A stretch of DNA of 64,000 nucleotides from an uncultured Rubritalea sp. (GTDB taxonomy: Bacteria > Verrucomicrobiota > Verrucomicrobiia > Verrucomicrobiales > Akkermansiaceae): assembly GCA_937923145.1 (NCBI GenBank), contig CALAJT010000017.1:31342-95341 (forward strand). Direction: 5' to 3'. Shown piece after piece: positions 45,406 to 55,399 of this stretch. A model generated the notes under the pieces. That model was not told where the DNA came from and ran no database searches. It saw only the letters and a program-made list of their open reading frames with translations. The position numbers were made by a program, and so were the translations under genes. How positions within the stretch are numbered: the first letter of the stretch is position 1; every line of letters begins with the position of its first letter.

Positions 45406-46392
45406 ATGGCTGACTCACAAGTAAACTTTAATACATTTGGCAATCCTAGTGATGTCCTTGAAGTCGGCGAACTACAGAAAGTGACAGCTCTTGCAAAAGG
45501 GCAGATCCGTGTGGGCGTAAAATATGCTCCTATCAATCCAGCCGACATTAACTACATCCAAGGAGTCTATGGCGTCAAGCCAGAGCTTCCTGCCGTGCCT
45601 GGTCTAGAAGCTTCAGGCGTAGTTTTAGAGAGTAACTCAGATCAAATCAGTGAGGGAGATGCAGTCATCTTTATTGAGCGAGTGGGCACTTGGAAAAATG
45701 AAGTTATTTGCGGTGCTGATTCAGTTTATGTTTTCCCTGAAGACCTAGATATTTGTCAACAACAGGCATCGATGCTGAAAGTTAATCCTCTCACTGCACT
45801 ACGTCTCTTAAAAGACTTCGTAGTTCTAAAGCCAGGTGACTATGTGATCCAAAATGCGGCTAACTCTGGTGTCGGTCAATGCCTGATACAAATAGCAAAA
45901 CAACTCGGCTTAAAGACTATTAATGTAGTCAGGCGAGTAGAAGTGATGGACGAACTAAAGGCTCTTGGGGCAGACCATGTTCTACTAGATAACGATGAAA
46001 CTGTCGCTGAGGTGCGCGAGATATGTGGTGAACATTTACCGAAACTAGCCTGCAATGCAGTAGGTGGCGATAGCGCTCTAAGACTAATGGATGCAATCGC
46101 GCAAAAGGGTGCCCATGTAACTTACGGAGCGATGTCTTTACGCAGTCTAAAAGTGCCTAACAAGTTTCTCATTTTCAAACGTATCCACATCCAAGGCCTC
46201 TGGGTCACGGAGTGGATCAAGGACAGTAGCCAAGAAGAAATCAATGCCGCTTATACACAGCTGGCACAATGGATCAGCGCAGGAAAACTAAAGCAATCTA
46301 TAGACACTGTTTATCCTATATCGGAAGTAAACAAAGCCGCTGATCATGCGATGCAAGGAATGCGTAATGGCAAAATCTTACTCCAACTTTAA
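45406..46392 (+). CDS. MECR-like trans-2-enoyl-(CoA/ACP) reductase, zinc-free MDR
   Basis: A 328-residue medium-chain dehydrogenase/reductase without zinc-binding cysteines. YAPINPADINYIQGVYGVKP, VPGLEASGVV and NAANSGVGQCLIQIAKQLGL (NADPH-binding) match the mitochondrial enoyl reductase MECR/ETR1, as does YGAMSLRSLKVPNKFLIFKR. The likely reaction is NADPH-dependent reduction of trans-2-enoyl thioesters; quinone reductase is the alternative. It is tightly linked to pyrE, for which no functional reason is evident. Confidence 0.82.
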   Translation: MADSQVNFNTFGNPSDVLEVGELQKVTALAKGQIRVGVKYAPINPADINYIQGVYGVKPELPAVPGLEASGVVLESNSDQISEGDAVIFIERVGTWKNEVICGADSVYVFPEDLDICQQQASMLKVNPLTALRLLKDFVVLKPGDYVIQNAANSGVGQCLIQIAKQLGLKTINVVRRVEVMDELKALGADHVLLDNDETVAEVREICGEHLPKLACNAVGGDSALRLMDAIAQKGAHVTYGAMSLRSLKVPNKFLIFKRIHIQGLWVTEWIKDSSQEEINAAYTQLAQWISAGKLKQSIDTVYPISEVNKAADHAMQGMRNGKILLQL

Positions 46393-46557
46393 ATCATGAT
46401 TTTAGCAATAAGTGGTATCGGTAAAATAGGTTAAGCTGTCACAGCAAATCACTTGATATAGTTGTAACCTGTTCCACATTCTCAACTAAACCCCTTAAAA
46501 ACTCTTAAGAAATAATTCACACATTCAACAAAGACTACTAAAACTAACTATATAACT

Positions 46558-47778
46558 ATGAAAATAAAACACCTATGGATGGTTCCTGCAGTATCACTCG
46601 CAGCTAGCACATCCGCATTTAGCCAAGAAGCAGCAGCCGAAGCAATCGCAGATATACCCGCTGCCGCTAAAGTGAACAAAGAAGCTGAAGACTTCGAAGC
46701 ATCTAAAGCAGACGTCCTATTAAAAGAACTCTCTAACATGATGATAAAAACTGCCAAGAAGGAAGGTCATGATATCGATGCAGACGAGATTCTAAACATC
46801 CTAGGGCTAAAAGAAGTTGGCTCCTACGCTTACAGCTCTGACAAGCAAGGTGAAGAATACATCAATCTCCTTTACCTACATGACAATGGAGCTAACAAGG
46901 GGATTTTCAAGATATTGGGTGTTGAGTCAGCCAAATACACTGTCCCAACTATGTCACCTAAAGGCACTGATTTAGCGTTCCAGGTGAAGCTCAATCTAGG
47001 CGATGCAGAAGAGATGATCAAAGCCCTGATGAAAGCAGTTAACGCGCCAGACGAAGACATCGCAGAATTCGAAGCTGTGATGGAAGAAGATGTTCCTCAG
47101 ATGAATATGAATACTTCAGCGATGCTCAAGAGAATCAACGTAAACGTCAACTTAGCGCTCGATATGGATCCTACTGAGAAGCTCAACACTCCTTTAGGGG
47201 CTTTTGATAAGCCTAGATTAGTAGCTCGCATAGATGAGATAAAGTGGGCATGGGGAGCGCTCGATAAATTACTCCAAGATCCGAACGCTGGACTCGTGCG
47301 CACGGAAAAAGATGGCGTCATCATATTTAAAGCTGCTGCTCAAATGCAGGCAATGATGATGGGGTATGCTCCACTCATCGTAATGGACACTAATAAAGAT
47401 CAGCTCTGGTTTGCTACTTCACAAGAATTTCTAGGACGTTGCAAGAGCGGTGAAAACACACTAGCAGACGATGAGAATTATCAAGCTACGATCAAAGGTC
47501 TACCTAACAAAGGAAGCTCTTTGTTCTACATCTCTAAGGATCTTGCCAAGTTCATCACAGAGATTATCGATGAGCAGATCAAGCAAGGTAACATGGAAAA
47601 AAATGAAGACATACAAGAAATACTCAGACAACTCAGAGGAGTAAAAACTGGAGCTATCCAGACATACACCCGCGATGAGACAGGCGCTCACTTCAGTTCA
47701 AGATCTACTGAAAGCGTCAAAGATTCGCTCAATGAGATGAAAAAAGTCATCAACGAAGCGATGGAAGTACTAAAGTAA
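46558..47778 (+). CDS. Exported protein of unknown function
   Basis: A 406-residue protein with a signal peptide (MKIKHLWMVPAVSLAASTSA, cleavage after AFSQ or so) and a soluble, Met/Glu/Asp-rich body of mixed helix and strand with no cysteine pattern or catalytic motif. It includes NILGLKEVGSYAYSSDKQGE and, near the C terminus, LPNKGSSLFYISKDLAKFIT. Likely periplasmic. Not recognised as a named family; the layout recalls DUF3352-like substrate-free proteins. Monocistronic with a hairpin after it. Confidence 0.65.
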   Translation: MKIKHLWMVPAVSLAASTSAFSQEAAAEAIADIPAAAKVNKEAEDFEASKADVLLKELSNMMIKTAKKEGHDIDADEILNILGLKEVGSYAYSSDKQGEEYINLLYLHDNGANKGIFKILGVESAKYTVPTMSPKGTDLAFQVKLNLGDAEEMIKALMKAVNAPDEDIAEFEAVMEEDVPQMNMNTSAMLKRINVNVNLALDMDPTEKLNTPLGAFDKPRLVARIDEIKWAWGALDKLLQDPNAGLVRTEKDGVIIFKAAAQMQAMMMGYAPLIVMDTNKDQLWFATSQEFLGRCKSGENTLADDENYQATIKGLPNKGSSLFYISKDLAKFITEIIDEQIKQGNMEKNEDIQEILRQLRGVKTGAIQTYTRDETGAHFSSRSTESVKDSLNEMKKVINEAMEVLK

Positions 47779-47801
47779 TCTTCATTCTAATTTAAGAATA
47801 T

Positions 47802-47837
47802 AACAAAGCCTCTTGTCATAAGATAAGAGGCTTTGTT
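47802..47837 (+). terminator. Hairpin terminator after the exported protein gene
   Basis: AACAAAGCCTCTT (47802-47814) pairs perfectly with AAGAGGCTTTGTT (47825-47837), a 13-bp stem with a 10-base loop 23 bases after the stop. The T-tract is weak, so strength is uncertain, but the mirrored A/T flanks suit both directions. Confidence 0.75.
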
Positions 47838-47933
47838 CATTCCTGAGTGTCCCGGCTAAGTCAGAATCTAGTAAGCCTAGGGTCTAATTAAATAGATTTA
47901 GAAATAAACAAACTTGGTGATAGCACCATTAGC

Positions 47934-48446
47934 CTAGTGCTTATACTTCCATTTACCACGGCTAAGCACTTCCACCTTTACTTTAGTAATACCTCTACTG
48001 TAAAATCCTAGGCGCTTTGCACTACCGATAGTTACATCGATGATTCTTCCTTTCTTATAAGGACCACGGTCAGAGATCGTGAGGACTTCTGATTTACCAT
48101 TAAAGAGGCAAGTGACGCGCACTTTGCTACCCATGGGAAGTTTCTTATGCGCTGCGGTGTAGGCGTGGTTGTAGAGCCGTCTTCCACTAGCTGTCTTGGT
48201 ACCAAAGTTTGTTTTGATACTATACCATGATGAAATTCCATAGTAAGTAGCTAGCACTTTTGACTTCGCTTTCGCCTTTGACTTCGGTTTTAACTTAGAC
48301 TTAGACTTAGGTTTTGACTCAGTTTTAACAGCAGGAGTTACTTTTACCACTGGCACTACATCTTTCGCGGAAGCTGATGGTGATGATGAGCAGGAACTAA
48401 AAAAAGAAGCCATAACTCCGGCAAATACAAGTGGTAGAAATTTCAT
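47934..48446 (-). CDS. RlpA-like septal lipoprotein
   Basis: A protein of about 170 residues. It has a lipoprotein signal with the lipobox FFSSC, a Lys/Ser/Pro linker (KPKSKSKLKPKSKAKAKSK) and a double-psi beta-barrel with the RlpA motifs GISSWYSIKTNFGTKTASGR, HKKLPMGSKVRVT and ISDRGPYKKGRIIDVT. RlpA cleaves denuded glycan strands in the septal wall of some species. There is no SPOR domain. The start at 48446 (MKFLPL) is preferred; an ATG at 48464 is also in frame. Confidence 0.85.
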   Translation of the reverse strand: MKFLPLVFAGVMASFFSSCSSSPSASAKDVVPVVKVTPAVKTESKPKSKSKLKPKSKAKAKSKVLATYYGISSWYSIKTNFGTKTASGRRLYNHAYTAAHKKLPMGSKVRVTCLFNGKSEVLTISDRGPYKKGRIIDVTIGSAKRLGFYSRGITKVKVEVLSRGKWKYKH

Positions 48447-48672
48447 ATCGCCAAGTATGCCCATATTTACCCGTCCGTCGAGATAGATCTGCCCTGAGTC
48501 TAAATAAGCCGTGAATATCTCTCCATACGACTTAGGATGAATAAGTTGTAAGAACTCTCTTAATTAGAACAGTCCTGAAAATGATGAAGCAAGACAACTA
48601 AAGAGAAGCAATCCTTTCATCACAATAATACCCCGCATGAAGACATACTCATATATTGACTTGGCTTAGATA

Positions 48673-49545
48673 TTACGACTCACCGTCAGTCAATTGATCA
48701 GCATGAGATTGCTGAGCCATGAGCTTCTTCTTGTAACGACTCTGCACAAGATCCGTGATGACTAACACTGTGATCACAAAGTAGAATGTGGTCTTAGTCA
48801 TTGGCATAATAGCATTACCAAAGAGCTTCATATTACCTAGATGCGCCCCTTCTGTCAGTAGCATTATACCTACTACGAAAAGGATAAATAGTCCGAGCAC
48901 TTCATACATACGGTTACGCTGAAGAAATTCTGAAACTTTATCTGCTAGCCAGATCATCAGTGCGCCTGAGATCAGGATAGCCACCACCATGACCCACATA
49001 ATGTGCTCAACCGTTCCAGCATCATTACGATACTGAGCGAGCGCCATAGCAGAAAGAATAGAGTCAAAAGAGAACACAACATTTACTGTCACGATCATCG
49101 TGACAACCTTCCTCACTGAAGCAGGCTTATCATTCATCCCATGACCGTGCTCAATACGCATCATGTGAAGAACTTCTTTAGTCGCCGTATATAAAATGAA
49201 CACACCACCGATGAGCACGATGATCGCATGAAGGTTGAAATTCCCGCTGAACCATGCAGTATCAACCGCAAATAAAGAATTAGAAATTTTAGATACCAAA
49301 GCGACTAAAGTGAACAAGAGCACAATTCTCAAAGCCACCGCAATGCCTATACCCCACTTACGGACTTTAGCCTGAGATTCTAAAGGAGCGCGCTTTGACT
49401 CCAGAGAAATGTAGAGAAGATTATCAAATCCAAGCACCGCCTGAAGCAAGATTAGCATCACCAGTGTTCCGATCTGTGCAATCATGGTAGGTTCTCCCAC
49501 AGTGACTGCATTGCTTGCTGCTAAAATATCAAAAATCATGTTCAT
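48673..49545 (-). CDS. TerC family membrane protein
   Basis: About 290 residues with about seven membrane helices and the TerC signature: LQAVLGFDNLLYISLESKRA near the N terminus and VVFSFDSILSAMALAQYRND in the middle, both with conserved Asp residues in a helix. TerC/Alx proteins export Mn2+ or aid metal loading of exported proteins. The start at 49545 (MNMIFDIL) is preferred over a TTG at 49560. No yybP-ykoY-type Mn riboswitch was recognised upstream. Confidence 0.87.
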   Translation of the reverse strand: MNMIFDILAASNAVTVGEPTMIAQIGTLVMLILLQAVLGFDNLLYISLESKRAPLESQAKVRKWGIGIAVALRIVLLFTLVALVSKISNSLFAVDTAWFSGNFNLHAIIVLIGGVFILYTATKEVLHMMRIEHGHGMNDKPASVRKVVTMIVTVNVVFSFDSILSAMALAQYRNDAGTVEHIMWVMVVAILISGALMIWLADKVSEFLQRNRMYEVLGLFILFVVGIMLLTEGAHLGNMKLFGNAIMPMTKTTFYFVITVLVITDLVQSRYKKKLMAQQSHADQLTDGES

Positions 49546-50013
49546 GCAATAGATATGCAATCTCAGAACTGATTGATCAATCTAAAAAATCGAGAGCTTT
49601 CGTAAATATTGTATGTTCTGTATTTGGGAATGTGTTTTCGAATGCTCTCCTAACAAATCCATCAGTGAATCGGTAGGAAATGTAGGTCAAGTCAACTAAC
49701 CCGCTACCATAGTGATTATTAAATCACAGAAAATATACCAGCTACGCGCAAAGACTCAGCAGCTAGATAATAACAGACAAAATGCTCCAGACTTTATGAC
49801 AATGTTATCGCATGCCAATGCCTGTCACCACTAGACAGGCAGACAACATTATCCACTTTGCGCATGAATAACCCCAATTAGTCTAAGTGGCTACACAGCT
49901 CAAATCCTCAATAATATGTGTAACTATCATAAAGACCTGGTAAGGGAAGAAACAGCTTTTTTCAGTCAGATAAAAGTTTGGCGATTACGCTTTTATGGTC
50001 TAACCTCAGCGCC
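49546..50013. other. Long intergenic region between divergent terC and ligA
   Basis: About 470 bases, the longest gap without a gene. It holds promoters for both neighbours. The only clear structure is a nested hairpin at 49801-49850: an inner stem TGCCTGTC (49819-49826) with GACAGGCA (49834-49841), and an outer stem AATGTT (49801-49806) with AACATT (49845-49850). It could be a small RNA or an mRNA-leader element; no known family was recognised. Confidence 0.45.
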
Positions 50014-52341
50014 ATGTCCGACCTCTTTTCTTTAGACTTTAGCGATAACAATACCCCTGACGATTCCATTTTAAATCGGATGCAGGAACTCGCTAAAGAA
50101 ATCGATCACCACAGCGAACTCTATTATCAAGAAGCTGCAGAAGAAATTTCTGATTCGGAGTTTGATAAGTTGTTAGGTGAGTTGAAAAAGCTAGAAGAAA
50201 AACACCCTGAGCTAGCCGCTCCAGATTCGCCTACCCAACGCGTAGGTGGTGCTCCACTTGAGGGATTTGAGCAGCGGACTCATTTAGTCCCGATGCTATC
50301 GATTGAAGATGTCCATGAGATCAAGGATGAAGATTTAGCCGTTCTTAGAGAAACTAATCCTGATACAACTCGATCAGATAATCTCAAAGGCTGGTTCAAA
50401 CGCTTTCACCGAAGTCTCGGGCATAGCAATGTGGCCCTCACAGTGGAACCTAAGATCGATGGAGTTGCGGTTTCTATCATCTATAAAAACCGTATTCTCG
50501 ACTACGCACTAACCCGTGGTGATGGCTCAGTCGGCGATGACATCACTCAGAATATAAAAACGATTAAGAGTATCCCTCTCCGTTTACCTGACTCTGCACC
50601 TGATCTCTTCGAGGTCAGAGGCGAAGTCTTCATGCCGAATGCTGCCTTTGCCAAACTCAATGAGCAGCGAGATGAAGATGGCGAACAAGCCTTTGTAAAT
50701 CCGCGTAATGCCACTGCGGGAACACTCAAGCAACTAGACTCTAAACTCGTAGCGGCTCGCCCGTTAGACTGTATTTTCCACTCATACGGGCTAGTAGAAA
50801 ATGCTCCATACAAAACTCTAGAAGAATTCCAAACTACGCTAAAAGAATACCGTTTACCATCTACCCATTGGTTCAAAACTCCGCATACCATGGATGAACT
50901 GATGGACGTAATAGCCCAGTTAGATAAGGATCGGCACAACTTTCCCTACGCAACTGATGGTGCAGTAATCAAGGTCAACGACCTAAGTATACATAAGCAA
51001 CTAGGCGCTACATCTAAATTCCCAAAATGGGCATCTGCCTATAAATTCTGCCCTGAGCAAGCCGAGACTCTGCTCCATCACATCACCATTCAGGTAGGTA
51101 GAACTGGTGTGCTAACTCCTGTTGCCGAGCTAAACCCTGTGTTCGTATCTGGCACTACCGTATCACGTGCTACGCTCCACAATGAAGATCAAATCAAGCT
51201 AAAGGACATCCGAATCAATGACACTGTAGTGATCGAAAAAGCAGGTGAGATCATTCCATCTGTTGTGAAAGTAATTAAAGAAAAACGCCCCGCTGATAGT
51301 CATTCATTTGACCTATACAGTTATGTAGATGGCAAATGCCCATCATGTGCCGCGCCGATCACTCGCGAAGAAGGTGAGGCCGCCTGGAAGTGCGTAAACT
51401 TCATCTGCCCAGCCCAAGCCGTCACCAAAATCACCCATTTCTCTAGCAGAAAAGCACTGGACCTCGATGGACTAGGCGAGTCTGTGGCGGTCAAACTAGT
51501 AGAATATGAACTAGCGCCAACTCCGCTAGATCTCTTCACCCTGAGCCACGAAACCCTAGCCGACCTCCAGCTAGATCCCGCTAAAAAATCCGATGGCTCA
51601 GAATCTAAGCATCGTCGTTATGGTGAGAAAAGAGCGCAGACATTGCTAGACTCGCTAGAAAAAGCTAAGACTGAGCAACCACTCTCCCGCTGGATCTACT
51701 CGATGGGTATTCCGCAGGTTGGCGAGTCTGCTTCTAAGGAGCTAGCTAGACTGCATAAGAACATCACAGAGGTTTCGGATTCCGAGATCCTTCGTATTAT
51801 CGCAGAGACTGCCAAGCTCGAAGCTGAGCAGAAAGAAATCTCTCCTAGAAATAAAGCGAACCCTCCAAAGACAGAGACTGAAAAAGACATGCGCCAGAAC
51901 CGCTACAGCGAAATCAAATCGCAGATCGCTGAGCTGAAATCCAGTATCTCAGAATACGAAGTGAACTCCGAACTAGGACAAGTATCAGCACAGAATATCA
52001 TCACCTATTTCGAATCAGACGCAGGCAAAATCACAACTTTTAAGTTACAAGAGCTAGACATAGATCCACAGTCAGACAACTACGCCCCCATTCCAGCCGC
52101 AGCCGATACACCAGACACAGCAATTGCAGGCAAGACCTTCGTCATCACTGGAACTCTCAGCCAGCCAAGACCAGCCTTTAAGAAAATCATCGAGGACAAT
52201 GGTGGCAAAGTAAGCAGCTCAATTTCCAAAAACACCGACTACCTTCTCTGTGGAGAGAAGGGTGGATCTAAGCGTGATAAAGCAGAGAAACTAGCGGTGA
52301 CTATTTTGGAGGAAGAGGCGTTTGATCTCCTATTAGGGTAA
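50014..52341 (+). CDS. ligA: NAD-dependent DNA ligase
   Basis: About 775 residues. It seals nicks in replication and repair using NAD. The adenylation motif is LTVEPKIDGVAVSI with the active Lys; the OB fold, a four-Cys zinc finger (CPSCAAPITREEGEAAWKC and ICPAQ), HhH motifs (YSMGIPQVGESASKELARLH) and a C-terminal BRCT domain (GKTFVITGTLSQPRPAFKKI) are all present. It is about 100 residues longer than usual owing to a charged helical insert in the HhH region (about 51790-51970). The ATG at 50014 is preferred over a TTG at 49978. Confidence 0.94.
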   Translation: MSDLFSLDFSDNNTPDDSILNRMQELAKEIDHHSELYYQEAAEEISDSEFDKLLGELKKLEEKHPELAAPDSPTQRVGGAPLEGFEQRTHLVPMLSIEDVHEIKDEDLAVLRETNPDTTRSDNLKGWFKRFHRSLGHSNVALTVEPKIDGVAVSIIYKNRILDYALTRGDGSVGDDITQNIKTIKSIPLRLPDSAPDLFEVRGEVFMPNAAFAKLNEQRDEDGEQAFVNPRNATAGTLKQLDSKLVAARPLDCIFHSYGLVENAPYKTLEEFQTTLKEYRLPSTHWFKTPHTMDELMDVIAQLDKDRHNFPYATDGAVIKVNDLSIHKQLGATSKFPKWASAYKFCPEQAETLLHHITIQVGRTGVLTPVAELNPVFVSGTTVSRATLHNEDQIKLKDIRINDTVVIEKAGEIIPSVVKVIKEKRPADSHSFDLYSYVDGKCPSCAAPITREEGEAAWKCVNFICPAQAVTKITHFSSRKALDLDGLGESVAVKLVEYELAPTPLDLFTLSHETLADLQLDPAKKSDGSESKHRRYGEKRAQTLLDSLEKAKTEQPLSRWIYSMGIPQVGESASKELARLHKNITEVSDSEILRIIAETAKLEAEQKEISPRNKANPPKTETEKDMRQNRYSEIKSQIAELKSSISEYEVNSELGQVSAQNIITYFESDAGKITTFKLQELDIDPQSDNYAPIPAAADTPDTAIAGKTFVITGTLSQPRPAFKKIIEDNGGKVSSSISKNTDYLLCGEKGGSKRDKAEKLAVTILEEEAFDLLLG

Positions 52342-52380
52342 AAGAGGGTAAAAGCCACGTGTATTCAGTATATTATCCCT

Positions 52381-53787
52381 CTAAAACTCCACCGTCTCAC
52401 CCAGCACTCCTACGCTGACTTCGCCTTTAGTACCTTTGTTTTCTTTTAGGGCTTCGCAGAAGGTTTCGCTTCGGGATTGCTCGCCGTGGACTAGCCAGAC
52501 TTTACTTTTAGGTCCTGTCATGGCGTTGAAGTAATCAATGAGCTCTGAGTGATCAGCGTGTCCTGAGAAGGAGTCCATAATTTCAACGTGGGCTTTGAGT
52601 GGGTATAGCTTACCGAAGATCTTCACTTCTTCCCATTTCTCGCGGATCTTCCATCCTAGGGTGTTTTGAGCGCAGTAACCAATGAAGAGAATAGTGTTAT
52701 TCGGATTATCGATACTGTTCTTTAGGTGGTGAAGTATTCTACCTGCCTCACACATGCCCGATGCGGAAATGATGATGGCTTGTCCCTTGCGTAGGTTGAG
52801 ATCTTTAGAACCTTTTACTGAGCGAATCAGAGTGAGTCCCTCGAATCCGAAAGGATCTGCCTTATCAAAGAGGAAATCATAAATATCCTTGTTAAAACAT
52901 TCAGGGTGAAGCCTGAAAATCTCGGTAGCATTTACCGCTAGTGGGCTGTCTACGAATACTGGAACTTCTGGAATCTTACCTTCTACAAATAGCTGATGCA
53001 GCACGTAGAGCATCTGCTGAGTACGCTCCACTGCGAAGGCTGGAATGATAATTTTTCCACCACGATCTAGAGCCTTATTGATGATGCTAGCAATGCGGTC
53101 ATCTGCCTGTGTGCCGAGTTCGTGCTCTCGTCCGCCATAGGTGCTTTCCATGAGGACATGATCCACATTTTCTACCGCTACTGGGTCACGTAAAATATCG
53201 TTATTGCCACGTCCTACATCACCAGAGAAGAGGAAGCGCTTAGTCTTGCCATCTGACTCATCTTCCACATCTAACACTACCTGAGCACTACCTAAAATAT
53301 GACCTGCATCAAAGAAACGGAGCGTGACACCCTTACCAATAATCAAAGGGCGATCATAGCCAACATTGACAAATTGTCTTAAACATAGTTCGGCATCGAT
53401 TTCTTTATAAAGAGGCTCTACTGCTGGAAGGTCTTTTCTCTTACGTTTCTTATTCAGGTACTCGATGTCTTTTTCCTGAATACGCGCACTGTCAGCGAGC
53501 ATAATCTGACAGAGATCACGAGTAGCAAAAGTCGCATAAATATTTCCTTTGAATCCATTTTTAGTTAGATTCGGGAGATTACCACTGTGATCGATGTGAG
53601 CGTGACTCAGCACTACTGCATCGACTTCTTCTGGCTTAAAATGTGGGAAGCCGCAGTTAATCTCGTAGGCATCTCCTCGGCGTCCTTGGTAGAGCCCGCA
53701 GTCTAACAAAATTTTCTGACCGTTCACTTCTAATAGATGCTGTGATCCCGTAGTAGTTCCTGCTGCTCCGCAAAATTTTAATTTCAT
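52381..53787 (-). CDS. Beta-CASP metallo-beta-lactamase (RNA-processing type)
   Basis: About 468 residues. It has the metallo-beta-lactamase motif AVVLSHAHIDHSGNLP (HxHxDH), further metal ligands DAGHILGSAQVVLD and LFSGDVGRG, and the beta-CASP motifs HADHSELIDYF and LVHGEQSRSETF. These proteins are ribonucleases related to CPSF-73 and bacterial YsH1-like enzymes, acting in RNA cleavage. The substrate is unknown. The start at 53787 (MKLKFCGAAGT) is preferred. It ends 40 bases from the convergent ligA. Confidence 0.88.
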   Translation of the reverse strand: MKLKFCGAAGTTTGSQHLLEVNGQKILLDCGLYQGRRGDAYEINCGFPHFKPEEVDAVVLSHAHIDHSGNLPNLTKNGFKGNIYATFATRDLCQIMLADSARIQEKDIEYLNKKRKRKDLPAVEPLYKEIDAELCLRQFVNVGYDRPLIIGKGVTLRFFDAGHILGSAQVVLDVEDESDGKTKRFLFSGDVGRGNNDILRDPVAVENVDHVLMESTYGGREHELGTQADDRIASIINKALDRGGKIIIPAFAVERTQQMLYVLHQLFVEGKIPEVPVFVDSPLAVNATEIFRLHPECFNKDIYDFLFDKADPFGFEGLTLIRSVKGSKDLNLRKGQAIIISASGMCEAGRILHHLKNSIDNPNNTILFIGYCAQNTLGWKIREKWEEVKIFGKLYPLKAHVEIMDSFSGHADHSELIDYFNAMTGPKSKVWLVHGEQSRSETFCEALKENKGTKGEVSVGVLGETVEF

Positions 53788-54123
53788 ATCATTCAATCTA
53801 ACCAACATCTCTGACATGACCAGAGAAAATTTATCTCATTATTAAATAAGTGCTAGTACAATTCCTAGTGCTAGGCTAGTGCAGTAATTACTCAAAGCTG
53901 ATGAGACGATCGAAGTAAACTGAATCTGTTAGACTTCGTTCTAGCTCTCCTTGATAGACGATAGCTGAGCAGATAGCTACAATTTTGATAGCTTTGCTCT
54001 CATATCCTGTAAGAGTTCTTTGAAATCGTTAATCTAGTTATCGCGTCCGTAGAAATAACATTAGATACCAAATTCTATTTTATTAGTCTTGCTAGATATT
54101 AGCATTCGTCCATTTTCTAATCA
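53788..54123. other. Divergent intergenic region before the methyltransferase gene
   Basis: About 335 bases between the beta-CASP gene and the divergent methyltransferase gene, AT-rich, holding both promoters. No small gene, hairpin or repeat could be supported. Confidence 0.35.
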
Positions 54124-55320
54124 TTGAAAACTAAGCTCCCAGCGCAACTACTAGAAAACTTAGAGGACTATCTCAGTGAAGAGATTATCTACGAGAATAA
54201 CACATCTAACAGCTTAGAGAAAGTGACCGCTGAATTCTGGACAGCCAAGCAACGCTCAGGTCACAAACTTCATCAGGTCTCCTACAGGGCTTGTTTTAAA
54301 TCTCAACTGCCCGAATACTTCATCACCCGTCTGACTATGCCAGGCGACGTAGTATATGATTGCTTCATGGGCCGCGGGACTACTCTTCTGGAGGCAGCTA
54401 TACATGGGCGTGTCCCAATAGGTAGCGATATCAACCCCCTCTCTCAGTATCTCTGCAAGCCAAGGCTAAATCCACCAAGATATGAAGACGTAGAAGAACG
54501 CCTTTCAAGTCTGGATCTAAGCTACGATGGTGAACTTGATGAGGACTTACTAGTATTTTACCATCCCACTACATTGAGGCAACTCTACGCTCTGCGAAGG
54601 CATCTGTTAGAGAGTGATAACGATGCTATAGATGGGTGGATACGCATGGTCGCAACTAACCGTCTATCTGGACACTCGCCAGGATTCTTCTCAGTTTATA
54701 GTATGCCGCCTAATCAGGCAGTAACAGCAGATCGCCAGCGCCTCATCAATACCAAGCGTGACCAAAAGCCAGAACCTAAGGACATCATTCCGAGAATACT
54801 TAAGAAGTCAAAGCAGCTCCTAGCTAATAGCGAAATTACACCACTACATCGCGAAGCAGGAAAACAAGCGAAGCTCTACATTTCTCCTGCTGATAGAACC
54901 AAAGACATCCCCTCTAACAGTGTTTCACTAGTAGTTACTTCCCCCCCATTTTTAGACATAGTCGACTACGCTGGTGATAACTGGCTACGCTGCTGGTTTA
55001 ATGGGATTGATGAAAAATCAGTTCAGATAAGCGCCTTTAAAAAACCTGAACTCTGGTCAGATTACATGGCAACTGTGCTACAAGAGTTAGAGCGTATTCT
55101 AAAACCAGGCGGCTGGATAGCATTCGAAGTAGGCGAAGTCAAAAAGGGAACCGTCCTGCTCGAAGAATGGGTGATCAAAGCTGCTGAGAAAACTAATCTA
55201 ACAGTATGTGGAGTAATGATTCACCAGCAAGAATTCACAAAAACTGCAAACTGCTGGGGAATCGATAACCAAGCTAAAGGCACCAATACCCAACGCATCA
55301 CCATTCTCAGAAAAAGCTAA
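54124..55320 (+). CDS. Orphan DNA methyltransferase
   Basis: A 398-residue amino-group DNA methyltransferase. The SAM site is VVYDCFMGRGTTLLEAAIHG and the catalytic motif IV is VVTSPPFLDIVDYAGDNWLR. The SAM-binding motif precedes motif IV. The SPP motif suggests N4-cytosine or N6-adenine modification. The frame is preceded by a stop at 54118-54120, so translation starts at a TTG (54124); the first in-frame ATG is about 72 codons in. No restriction enzyme gene is adjacent, so it may serve in regulation or be a remnant of a restriction system. Confidence 0.83.
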   Translation: MKTKLPAQLLENLEDYLSEEIIYENNTSNSLEKVTAEFWTAKQRSGHKLHQVSYRACFKSQLPEYFITRLTMPGDVVYDCFMGRGTTLLEAAIHGRVPIGSDINPLSQYLCKPRLNPPRYEDVEERLSSLDLSYDGELDEDLLVFYHPTTLRQLYALRRHLLESDNDAIDGWIRMVATNRLSGHSPGFFSVYSMPPNQAVTADRQRLINTKRDQKPEPKDIIPRILKKSKQLLANSEITPLHREAGKQAKLYISPADRTKDIPSNSVSLVVTSPPFLDIVDYAGDNWLRCWFNGIDEKSVQISAFKKPELWSDYMATVLQELERILKPGGWIAFEVGEVKKGTVLLEEWVIKAAEKTNLTVCGVMIHQQEFTKTANCWGIDNQAKGTNTQRITILRKS

Positions 55321-55399
55321 TAGTAAGCGTCGGAATTGACACTGGCTGAAGATTGATTCATAGAAACCCCCTTCATAACATTTCCACACTATTTTTCCC

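Noticed and set aside
49546..49978. Manganese riboswitch (yybP-ykoY) upstream of terC
   Set aside because: I looked for its conserved GGGGAGUAG-type loop on the minus strand and did not find it.
53818..53935. Short minus-strand frame ending in a hydrophobic stretch (SLALGIVLALI)
   Set aside because: It has no start codon and only about 28 codons.
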